Shown here: piece by piece, positions 1 through 5,056 of the stretch
Numbering within the stretch: the stretch's first letter is position 1
How the letters are laid out: every line of letters begins with the position of its first letter
Assembly (NCBI GenBank): GCA_036381335.1
Contig: DASVCZ010000051.1
Span: forward strand, 1 to 15,497
From: DASVCZ01 sp036381335
Lineage (GTDB): Bacteria; Patescibacteriota; Microgenomatia; UBA1400; PJMF01
DNA: 15,497 bases
Direction: 5' to 3'
Program-made: the position numbers and the translations under genes
Notes under the pieces: generated by a model
Told to the model about the DNA's origin: nothing
Database searches by the model: none
What the model saw: only the letters and a program-made list of their open reading frames with translations

Positions 1-701
1 TTGTTTTCGCTATTAAAAGTGAATCTGACCAGTAGATCCTTGACCGGACTGCCATAGTTATAGACGTCGAAGACCGCGTTGAAAGTGGTATTCTCGCACT
101 TTAAGTCACTATTATGGAAGCTGACACCATGGCGAACGGTAGGGCTCGGACTGCTGGGGTCGGGATCATTCGCACCAGGTCCCCCGGTGCCGGGAGAGGC
201 CTCAGGACTACTGCTGGGTGAAGGGTTCACTGATGGAGAGGGTGAGACAGACGGACTCGGATTGACGGTTGCACTCGGTGAGGGGCTAGGGCTAACTTCA
301 GGTGTCGGGCTAGGCGAAGGACTGGCTCCCGGAATGTGACAGTTGTTATTCCAAAAGGCTTGTCCCTGGGCAGTCCAGTTTTTACCTTCATGAACGCCAG
401 CAATCGGGGGAATAATATCACCCCATGAGTGGTCAGCAATGCCAGGCGCCCAGACAGGACCGTTATGTTCTAAGTAGTGATCACCTTGACCGCGATCGTT
501 GCCGAGGTCTCCATCCACCGCATCTTGATCCACTTCTGGATTAGTATAGGGATTAGTATGACTATCGGTGGCATGACAAATCCGAATCTTATTCTGGGGA
601 TCACTATTTTGAGCTGAGACTTGTTCCAACTGGCCACCACGAGCATGGAGACCACTCACAAAGACTGCAGCTAGGAGTAAAAATTTCAAAAAAGCTTTCA
701 T
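1..701 (-). CDS. Secreted surface protein with ICHAT-type domain, Pro/Ser linker and Ig-like domain (3' end off the window)
   Basis: Open for 233 codons from ATG at 701 to the left edge, so the C-terminus is missing. Residues 1-31 form a signal peptide (MKAFLKFLLLAAVFVSG core, probable cleavage after VSA). Residues 39-121 hold an ICHATDSHTNPY...DHSWGDIIPP module, a cysteine-containing domain I recognise from surface proteins of CPR bacteria and Actinobacteria; its function is not known to me. Residues 127-187 are a low-complexity Pro/Ser linker, typical of a stalk crossing the cell wall. Residues 188-233 start an Ig-like domain (VRHGVSFHNSDLKC, then VFDVYNYGSPV and LLVRFTFN) that is near-identical in places to the one in the next gene upstream (812-1765). 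By analogy the missing end should carry an LADTG-type anchor. No Shine-Dalgarno is visible; a good promoter lies at 744-772 with a hairpin in the short leader. Confidence 0.85.
   Translation of the reverse strand, partial: MKAFLKFLLLAAVFVSGLHARGGQLEQVSAQNSDPQNKIRICHATDSHTNPYTNPEVDQDAVDGDLGNDRGQGDHYLEHNGPVWAPGIADHSWGDIIPPIAGVHEGKNWTAQGQAFWNNNCHIPGASPSPSPTPEVSPSPSPSATVNPSPSVSPSPSVNPSPSSSPEASPGTGGPGANDPDPSSPSPTVRHGVSFHNSDLKCENTTFNAVFDVYNYGSPVKDLLVRFTFNSEN
40..65. repeat. 26-bp direct repeat, copy 1 (inside Ig-like domain)
   Basis: Identical to 1128-1153. It encodes the VYNYGSPV turn of the shared Ig-like domain in the left-edge surface gene. The exact identity within otherwise diverged flanks suggests recent exchange between the two neighbouring genes, or strong constraint. 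Confidence 0.85.
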
Positions 702-710
702 AAAAACAAG

Positions 711-734
711 AAAAGGTACGCGTTCATACCTTTT
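711..734 (-). other. Leader hairpin upstream of the surface protein gene at 701
   Basis: Perfect 8-bp inverted repeat AAAAGGTA/TACCTTTT with an 8-base loop. On the minus strand it is followed by CTTGTTTTT directly before the ATG at 701. It lies inside the predicted leader (start near 736), so it could be a weak attenuator or an mRNA-stabilising hairpin; it is also the only terminator-like structure after the surface gene ending at 812. The stem is A/T-rich, so it would be a weak terminator. Confidence 0.4.
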
Positions 735-743
735 TCTTACCTT

Positions 744-772
744 ACTATCACAAATAACTTACAGGTTGGCAA
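744..772 (-). promoter_or_regulatory. Promoter for the surface protein gene at 701
   Basis: On the minus strand, -35 TTGCCA (772-767, five of six matches to TTGACA), a 17-base spacer, and -10 GATAGT (749-744) preceded by TGT, an extended -10. The predicted start is near 736, giving a leader of about 35 bases that contains the hairpin at 711-734. Confidence 0.5.
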
Positions 773-811
773 GAGGCAGTTTTATGGAGTAAGCAAGCTT
801 TTTATCGGGTT

Positions 812-1765
812 TTATACCCGGCGGAGGCCGTGGGCACCAGCGGCGGTTAAGAGTGCGCCACCCGTGATGAGAACTTGAGCTAAAACTATGGTTGAGGAAC
901 CGGTATCAGCCAAAGTGGTGGCTCCTAAAACCTGACCGCGATCTGGATCTAAGTAGACGGTAGGGCACTTGTCATCAGGTGTAAGCTGGTGGGTATAGGT
1001 CCCATAGCCTTCGGCTTCAGCTACGATTACACCACTTCCCATGGGGAAGGTAACTTGAGCGCGGCCGTCGTTATTGGTTCTAGCTTCTCGAGTCTGACCA
1101 TTAAAGGTAAAGCGAACGAGCAGGTTGTTGACCGGACTGCCATAGTTATAGACATCAAAGACGACTCGAACCTCGTTTTGGTTACAGACGATATCGCCAT
1201 TGTGCAGGCTAACGCCGTGACGGACAGTAGGGGTGTCACCATCGGTTTCAGGATCATCATCGGGGGTGATAGGGTCATCTGTATCTGATGGATCCTCTGG
1301 GGTTTGTGGGTCCCCAGGATTTTCGGGATTCTCTGGATCTCCTGGGTCATCCGGAGTATTTTCAGGTACACAAACATGACTTAAGTTAAAACGAGTTGCG
1401 GTGCCAGTAATTTCAGCAGTCGCACTCACTAAAGTATCGGGACCAGAGGTATACTGATAGGCATGTTTAGCCGTAGGGCGAGAGATGAAGTCAGTAATGA
1501 CGCCATCATTTTGGTAGGTGACCGTTAAAGAAACAAATTCAGAATCGTTACCAGGTAGGACAAAGTGCCAGCCATAGTCAGAAGTCCCTGCAGGACAATC
1601 TTCTTCTTCTTGGAATGCTTCATTAGTAGCACCTATATGAGAGTCATGAATAGAAATAGTAGTCACCACTTGAGCTTGAACCGTATGTGGGGCTAAGGAA
1701 ATAGCCACACTGACAAAGCTAACAGCCATGAGTACTAGAGTAAGCAATCTGAGAACCAATTTCAT
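812..1765 (-). CDS. Secreted, LADTG-anchored surface protein with Ig-like domain
   Basis: 317 residues from the ATG at 1765. Residues 1-32 are a signal peptide (MKLVLRLLTLVLMAVSF core, probable cleavage near VQAQ). Residues 33-134 form a distinct N-terminal domain containing YGWHFVLPG and ending in CVPE. Residues 135-178 are an acidic Pro/Asp/Glu linker. Residues 181-265 are the Ig-like domain shared with the genes at 701 and 12743 (LLVRFTFNGQ, then NNDGRAQVTF). The C-terminus has VLGATTLADTG at 279-289, a hydrophobic helix and a basic RRV tail, the classic sorting-signal order; LAxTG is the pattern known for class E sortases. An in-frame ATG at 1810 would add 15 residues but overlaps a probable -10 box and puts a polar stretch ahead of the signal peptide, so 1765 is preferred. 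No Shine-Dalgarno is visible. Confidence 0.85.
   Translation of the reverse strand: MKLVLRLLTLVLMAVSFVSVAISLAPHTVQAQVVTTISIHDSHIGATNEAFQEEEDCPAGTSDYGWHFVLPGNDSEFVSLTVTYQNDGVITDFISRPTAKHAYQYTSGPDTLVSATAEITGTATRFNLSHVCVPENTPDDPGDPENPENPGDPQTPEDPSDTDDPITPDDDPETDGDTPTVRHGVSLHNGDIVCNQNEVRVVFDVYNYGSPVNNLLVRFTFNGQTREARTNNDGRAQVTFPMGSGVIVAEAEGYGTYTHQLTPDDKCPTVYLDPDRGQVLGATTLADTGSSTIVLAQVLITGGALLTAAGAHGLRRV
1128..1153. repeat. 26-bp direct repeat, copy 2 (inside Ig-like domain)
   Basis: Identical to 40-65 and in the same reading frame of the second surface gene, encoding the same VYNYGSPV segment. Identity stops sharply at both ends. Confidence 0.85.
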
Positions 1766-1808
1766 ACTATTGTTGATATACTTTGATACATAAATACTTA
1801 GTTTGAGC

Positions 1809-1836
1809 ATTTTAACAAAAAGTAAGGAAAAAGCAA
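1809..1836 (-). promoter_or_regulatory. Promoter for the surface protein gene at 1765
   Basis: On the minus strand, -35 TTGCTT (1836-1831), a 16-base spacer and -10 TAAAAT (1814-1809) preceded by TGT (extended -10). The -10 overlaps the upstream in-frame ATG at 1810, which would leave that codon out of the transcript. The predicted start is near 1801, giving a leader of about 36 bases with no Shine-Dalgarno. The leader holds a 9-codon ORF (ATG at 1791) whose TGA overlaps the ATG at 1765. Confidence 0.45.
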
Positions 1837-1942
1837 GAGGCGAGTAAGAAAAGTGTAAAGGCCTATAACATATAATAATTAGCCTGAAGGAGAGTTTTTA
1901 ACTAGTCCCTATAGTTTTGTCAATGTGCCGGAAATGTGCTTT

Positions 1943-1991
1943 TTGGAGGCCAGCTAAAAACTTGTTACAATAGGCCTACCTAGATTGGAGG
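1943..1991 (+). promoter_or_regulatory. Promoter and ribosome binding site of the phhB-maf-NUDIX operon
   Basis: -35 TTGGAG (1943-1948), a 17-base spacer and -10 TACAAT (1966-1971) preceded by TGT (extended -10). A strong Shine-Dalgarno GGAGG lies at 1987-1991, six bases before the ATG at 1998. This is one of the few genes here with a classical leader. The rest of the 1811-1997 gap holds no other supported gene; a TATAAT at 1871 and an AAGGAG at 1887 have no start codon at a usable distance. Confidence 0.55.
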
Positions 1992-1997
1992 AAAAAA

Positions 1998-2342
1998 ATG
2001 AGTTTACTCGACAAACACTGTGTCCCCTGCGAGGGCGGTACCGATCCCTTAACTGAACAACGCGAAAATGAACTGCATTCAGCCGTGCCTGAGTGGCACC
2101 TGAACCGAGAAGGCATTCATCAGATAAGTCGTGAATTTACCCTTAAGAACTTTAAAGGCGCGCTAGAGTTTATTACTCAGGTAGGTGAAATTGCGGAAGC
2201 CGAGGGTCACCATCCAGATCTTAATTTGCATAACTACAAAAAGGTGACGGTAACGCTAACAACTCATGCTATTAATGGGTTAAGCGAAAACGACTTCATT
2301 ATGGCGGCCAAGATTGATCAATTACTCAAGAAACTAGTATGA
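1998..2342 (+). CDS. phhB: Pterin-4a-carbinolamine dehydratase (4a-hydroxytetrahydrobiopterin dehydratase)
   Basis: A 114-residue protein, the usual length for this family. The enzyme dehydrates 4a-hydroxytetrahydropterin to quinonoid dihydropterin, normally to recycle the pterin used by aromatic amino acid hydroxylases; other roles have been proposed in bacteria without such hydroxylases. The family motif is complete: E67, H71-H72-P73 (in EAEGHHPDL), Y80, H90 and D99 with family spacing, so it should be active. A strong GGAGG six bases upstream fixes the start. The TGA stop overlaps the maf ATG (ATGA), so the two are probably translationally coupled. A pterin-recycling enzyme is unexpected in a minimal CPR-type genome, and no hydroxylase lies in the window. 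Confidence 0.93.
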   Translation: MSLLDKHCVPCEGGTDPLTEQRENELHSAVPEWHLNREGIHQISREFTLKNFKGALEFITQVGEIAEAEGHHPDLNLHNYKKVTVTLTTHAINGLSENDFIMAAKIDQLLKKLV

Positions 2343-2935
2343 CGGTCATTTTAGCCTCTCAATCCCCTCAACGTAAGGCACTGATGGAGACACTAGGTAT
2401 ACCTTTTGAGATTATGCCGGCGGCCCTTGATGAAAAAGCAATTACGGCTGCTACCCAGGTAGAGCGGGCGGAAAAGGTAGCCCGAGCTAAGGCTGAAGTG
2501 GTCAGTCAGCAGTTAGCAGATGCCCAACCGGCCATTATCATCGCTGCCGATACTTATGTCGTAGACGGTGAAGCGGCTTTAGAAAAGCCGGAATCTTTAG
2601 ATGAAGCTCGAGACATGTTACGACGACAGTCGGGACGGACGCTGGTCGCGTACAGTGGTTTTTGCTACTTGGATCAGACGCATGGTATTGATTACTCCAC
2701 AACGGTCAAAACGGAGTCTACTTTTCGGGAGTTATCAGATGAGGAAATAGACCGCTACGTGACGACCCAGCCGGTCAGGACCTGGTCGGCGGCGTTTAGC
2801 CCGGCGTATGTGGAGGGGATGGCGTTGGTGGCGGCGGTTAATGGTTCCCTGACTAGTTTCACCCATGGCTTACCGATGGAAGAACTAATTCCTTTACTTC
2901 GCCAGTCGGGCGTTATACCTGGAGACCAACCATGA
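2339..2935 (+). CDS. maf: Maf-family nucleoside triphosphate pyrophosphatase
   Basis: A 198-residue Maf/HAM1-like protein. Family members hydrolyse non-canonical or pyrimidine NTPs (dTTP, UTP, modified bases) to the monophosphate plus pyrophosphate, which cleans the nucleotide pool; the B. subtilis founder was named for septum inhibition on overexpression. Visible motifs are the N-terminal ASQSPQR (residues 6-12), the catalytic-type AADT (D71), EKP (82-84) and the C-terminal GLPMEELIPLLR. The stretch usually reading DKAGAYGIQG is replaced around residues 147-160 by RTWSAAFSPAYVEG, so substrate specificity cannot be read across. There is no Shine-Dalgarno; translation probably depends on the ATGA overlap with phhB. 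It overlaps the NUDIX gene by four bases in the same way. Confidence 0.9.
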   Translation: MTVILASQSPQRKALMETLGIPFEIMPAALDEKAITAATQVERAEKVARAKAEVVSQQLADAQPAIIIAADTYVVDGEAALEKPESLDEARDMLRRQSGRTLVAYSGFCYLDQTHGIDYSTTVKTESTFRELSDEEIDRYVTTQPVRTWSAAFSPAYVEGMALVAAVNGSLTSFTHGLPMEELIPLLRQSGVIPGDQP

Positions 2936-3381
2936 CCCGTTTCCCCTTCCTCGTCGCTGTTCACTTAGTTCTCTTTAAAGATACTCAAGTCTTATTGCTT
3001 CGTCGCTATAACACAGGCTACATGGATGGAAGCTACTCGGTGCCTGCTGGCCACGTTGACGGCGGTGAAGCAATTAAAACAGCAATGATTCGCGAAGCCC
3101 AAGAAGAAGTTGGCATCATCATTCAAGAGGAAGATTTGGAGCCTTACGTCATGCACCGGATAATCAGCCCTTCAGAGGAGCGAATTGATTTTTTCTTTAA
3201 ATGCACAACATGGAGTGGCATCATCACTAATTGTGAAGCAGAAAAGTGCGATGAGCTTCGTTGGTGTGACGTTGATTCACTGCCGAATAACGTCATTCCG
3301 TATGTTCGATTTGGGTTGGAGCAGGTAATGCGAGGGGAGTTTTTAACTGTATTTAATGAAAAAACTAACGTAAGTTCGTAA
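2932..3381 (+). CDS. NUDIX hydrolase
   Basis: A 149-residue NUDIX-fold pyrophosphohydrolase. The complete NUDIX box runs from G40 to I62 (G40, E46, R54-E55, E58-E59, G61), giving the metal-binding catalytic helix. NTGYMDGSYSVPAGH before it and ERIDFFF and KCDELRWCDVDSLPNNVIPY after it match a group of small NUDIX proteins common in Gram-positive bacteria whose substrate is not firmly known. GGAG at 2921-2924 stands seven bases before the ATG, which overlaps the maf stop. Placed after maf, a nucleotide-pool cleaning role is likely. A role on dihydroneopterin triphosphate, suggested by phhB, is possible but unsupported by any motif. Its TAA ends immediately before the stop of the opposing gene, with no terminator between. 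Confidence 0.9.
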   Translation: MTRFPFLVAVHLVLFKDTQVLLLRRYNTGYMDGSYSVPAGHVDGGEAIKTAMIREAQEEVGIIIQEEDLEPYVMHRIISPSEERIDFFFKCTTWSGIITNCEAEKCDELRWCDVDSLPNNVIPYVRFGLEQVMRGEFLTVFNEKTNVSS

Positions 3382-4686
3382 CTATTCGTCGCTGGAGCGT
3401 TTTGGAGTTAATACCTCATCAGAAAGTTCCTTAAGTACATTCTCAAATGCATCGAGACTGACCTGATATAAATCAGGAAAACGGTTTTTAATAAATGGGG
3501 AAACCTTATTGGTAAATGTTCCTTCATATATATCCTGATAGGAACGTAAAGTGCGAGGCCCATTTTTTATTGGAACTTCAAATTGTCGGGTCAAAGTGAG
3601 GATGAAATTAAAGGAAATCACACCGAGTGCAAGATCAATTGCTAAATCTTCAGGTTCTCCCCAATTAATTCGTCGCTGGGGACTCAGCATTTCATTAAAG
3701 TGACGAGCTAACATATTACACTCACTTTCAATAGCTCTCAGGGTGGTTTTAATGAAGTTTCTCTGCACCTCAGTATTTTCTCTCATTAATATAGTAACCA
3801 CTTCTGTCATATCAAGATATGTGAGAGCTTCAAAAAATTGAAGTTGCATTTGTTGAAGTGTCATCTCATTTGCCAGTGGAAGGGTTAATGAATTCTTGAG
3901 TTGTGATAACTGCTCTAATCTCTGGTTGAGTAGTGTTATTTCAGTGATTATTTCGGCGATTTTCTCTCGAGAATCCTGTTTCTTTTGCCGTTTAAAGACA
4001 AAGTTTTCTGTATAGTTTAGTGCAAATTGTCGTGTGGGTAGATCGGTCAAATTACGTAAAATCTTTTTACTTATCTCATTAACTTTTTTTCTTATTTCAG
4101 CTAGCTCTCTCTGAATGGGAAATTCCTCTAGCTCTTGTTGAGACTTGGCGGTAAGGCCAATCACTTCTCTAATATTGGCTTCAATCCGAGCAGCAAAGGC
4201 TTGTTGTTCCTCAGGTAAAAAATTTGGAAAGGGATTGGGAAATCCCTTTTCTAGACATCGCGCTCGACTTCGATCAAGATTTTCCAAAAATTTCGAAATC
4301 TCTTCAATAATTCTCGTGGAAGCATCATCATTCAGGGTCATATTGAAGACAAACAACTGATGAAACCTATCAAGAACTTTAAAAATATCTGAAGCAGCGA
4401 TTCTGGCTCGTGCTTCCATATTTTCCACGGTAGTGGCCTTATCAACAGTCACTATATAACGAATGGCATAGTCCTTATTTTTTCGCCATTCAAGAATGTC
4501 TTTAGTTTTAGAAGGTTCTGGGGTATTTTTTTTATCAATACGACGGCCTACTTTTTTTTCAACTGGACGCTGGATAGGTTTAGAACTTACATCGGGTGTT
4601 CTACCATCCTGAGTGCCAGACACTTTAGGGCTACGCCATTTTTCTGGATCGCCATTGGCTTGTGAGTCATTTTCAGGTCTCGACAT
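3382..4686 (-). CDS. Orphan helical cytoplasmic protein, 434 residues, function unknown
   Basis: I do not recognise a family. Residues 1-60 are polar, rich in Lys, Pro, Ser and Asp, and probably disordered. Residues 65-430 look almost wholly alpha-helical, with likely coiled-coil segments near 180-215 (QRELAEIRKKVNEISKKI) and 240-265 (KIAEIITEITLLNQRLEQL). A Trp-Gly-Glu-Pro turn (INWGEPEDLAIDLALG) starts a more hydrophobic C-terminal region. There is no signal peptide, membrane helix or catalytic motif. The gene is visibly more A/T-rich than its neighbours, which fits acquired or fast-evolving DNA. The start is supported by an extended -10 (TGATACAAT) ending seven bases before the ATG, predicting a leaderless mRNA. 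It stands alone: divergent from the riboswitch operon and convergent, with zero gap, with the NUDIX gene. A structural or adaptor role is only a guess. Confidence 0.82.
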   Translation of the reverse strand: MSRPENDSQANGDPEKWRSPKVSGTQDGRTPDVSSKPIQRPVEKKVGRRIDKKNTPEPSKTKDILEWRKNKDYAIRYIVTVDKATTVENMEARARIAASDIFKVLDRFHQLFVFNMTLNDDASTRIIEEISKFLENLDRSRARCLEKGFPNPFPNFLPEEQQAFAARIEANIREVIGLTAKSQQELEEFPIQRELAEIRKKVNEISKKILRNLTDLPTRQFALNYTENFVFKRQKKQDSREKIAEIITEITLLNQRLEQLSQLKNSLTLPLANEMTLQQMQLQFFEALTYLDMTEVVTILMRENTEVQRNFIKTTLRAIESECNMLARHFNEMLSPQRRINWGEPEDLAIDLALGVISFNFILTLTRQFEVPIKNGPRTLRSYQDIYEGTFTNKVSPFIKNRFPDLYQVSLDAFENVLKELSDEVLTPKRSSDE

Positions 4687-4693
4687 GGGGCAT

Positions 4694-4702
4694 ATTGTAT
4701 CA
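4694..4702 (-). promoter_or_regulatory. Extended -10 promoter giving a leaderless start at 4686
   Basis: On the minus strand TGATACAAT: -10 TACAAT (4699-4694) with the TGn extension, then seven bases, then the ATG at 4686. Transcription is predicted to begin at or next to the A of the start codon. No good -35 is seen at 16-18 bases and there is no Shine-Dalgarno. Confidence 0.55.
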
Positions 4703-4722
4703 AATAGCTATTGTGCCGGACT

Positions 4723-4740
4723 GTCGAAGCAGATTTCGAC
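4723..4740. repeat. Inverted repeat GTCGAA-6-TTCGAC, possible operator
   Basis: Perfect 6-bp arms around a 6-base centre, about 37-54 bases upstream of the predicted leaderless start at 4686. The position suits an activator or operator site for that gene, but arms this short can arise by chance. Confidence 0.25.
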
Positions 4741-4777
4741 TGAGGAAATTTAACAATTTTCAGATACTTCACATATA

Positions 4778-4791
4778 CTTGACAAGTCAAG
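4778..4791. repeat. Inverted repeat CTTGAC-AA-GTCAAG in the divergent gap
   Basis: Perfect 6-bp arms around AA, between the divergent 434-residue gene and the riboswitch operon, about 30 bases upstream of the plus-strand -35. It contains TTGACA, but no -10 follows at a usable distance, so it fits a protein-binding site better than a promoter. Confidence 0.25.
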
Positions 4792-4818
4792 CATCTCTAA
4801 AAGTGTGTTTTTGAGGGT

Positions 4819-4847
4819 ATGACGTTTCTTACAAACTAAGGTAAAAT
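4819..4847 (+). promoter_or_regulatory. Promoter of the riboswitch-transporter operon
   Basis: -35 ATGACG (4819-4824, four of six matches), a 17-base spacer and -10 TAAAAT (4842-4847). The predicted start is near 4854, just before the first riboswitch helix at 4863. A second possible -10 (TACTAT, 4853-4858) has a poorer -35. Confidence 0.45.
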
Positions 4848-4862
4848 GCGGATACTATTTAT

Positions 4863-4996
4863 TTCCTTCGGGGCAGGGTGCAATTCCCGATCGGTGGTAC
4901 AGTCCACGAGTTCCGACAAGTACAATAATTTTACTTGTCGGAACATGACTGGGTGAAATTCCCAGACCGACGGTATAGTCCGGATAGAAGAAGGAA
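4863..4996 (+). promoter_or_regulatory. FMN riboswitch (RFN element)
   Basis: This carries the highly conserved RFN blocks: the closing helix P1 TTCCTTC/GAAGGAA (4863-4869 with 4990-4996), GGGGCAGGGTGCAATTCCC (4870-4888), CGGTGGTA with AGTCCACGAG (4892-4910), ACTGGGTGAAATTCCCAG (4948-4965), then ACCGACGGTATAGTCCGGAT (4966-4985) and GAAG. The variable arm is a perfect 12-bp hairpin (4910-4921 with 4933-4944) around an A/T-rich loop. The RNA binds flavin mononucleotide and in known cases turns off riboflavin synthesis or uptake genes. Here it precedes an EamA transporter. The mechanism appears to be translational (see the element at 5025-5053), as no U-run terminator follows. Confidence 0.97.
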
Positions 4997-5024
4997 GTCG
5001 CCTGACTTTAGTGTAAAGTGAGGT

Positions 5025-5053
5025 CTTTCCTGTGGTCCCCGAAACTGAAAGGT
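5025..5053 (+). promoter_or_regulatory. Riboswitch expression platform that can hide the ribosome binding site
   Basis: The Shine-Dalgarno GAAAGG (5047-5052) stands four bases before GTG 5057 and can pair with the upstream CTTTC (5025-5029 with 5047-5051, extendable by two G-U pairs). The same CTTTCC (5025-5030) can instead pair with GGAA (4993-4996), which is the 3' strand of riboswitch helix P1. Inferred switch: with FMN, P1 holds GGAA, CTTTC is free and hides the ribosome site; without FMN, GGAA takes CTTTCC and the site is open. A local hairpin ACTTTA/TAAAGT (5005-5019) lies between. Confidence 0.45.
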
Positions 5054-5056
5054 AAA

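Noticed and set aside
79..339. Plus-strand 86-residue Gly/Leu-rich open frame
   Set aside because: It is the antisense image of the Pro/Ser linker of the left-edge surface protein; no promoter or ribosome site.
806..820. CGGGT/ACCCG hairpin at the end of the surface gene
   Set aside because: The 5-bp stem overlaps the stop region and is followed by ATAAAA, not a U-run, on the transcribed strand, so it is not an intrinsic terminator.
1027..1377. Open frames overlapping the surface gene, on the same strand (1027-1377) and on the opposite strand (989-1288)
   Set aside because: They are shadow frames of a gene with a signal peptide, linker and LADTG end; their own products have no recognisable motif.
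1923..1973. 16-codon ORF MCRKCAFWRPAKNLLQ before phhB
   Set aside because: It overlaps the phhB promoter, has no ribosome site, and its CxxC pair is too little evidence for a real peptide.
1892..3347. Shared 12-mer GAGTTTTTAACT near 1892 and 3336
   Set aside because: One copy is intergenic and the other is inside the NUDIX coding frame; with A/T-rich content this is likely chance.
4779..4784. Perfect TTGACA as a -35 box
   Set aside because: No -10 follows at 15-19 bases; it is better explained as part of the inverted repeat at 4778-4791.
5018..5056. GTG 5018 as the start of the EamA transporter
   Set aside because: No Shine-Dalgarno, and it lies within a leader hairpin after the riboswitch; GTG 5057 has GAAAGG four bases upstream and a normal membrane-protein N-terminus.
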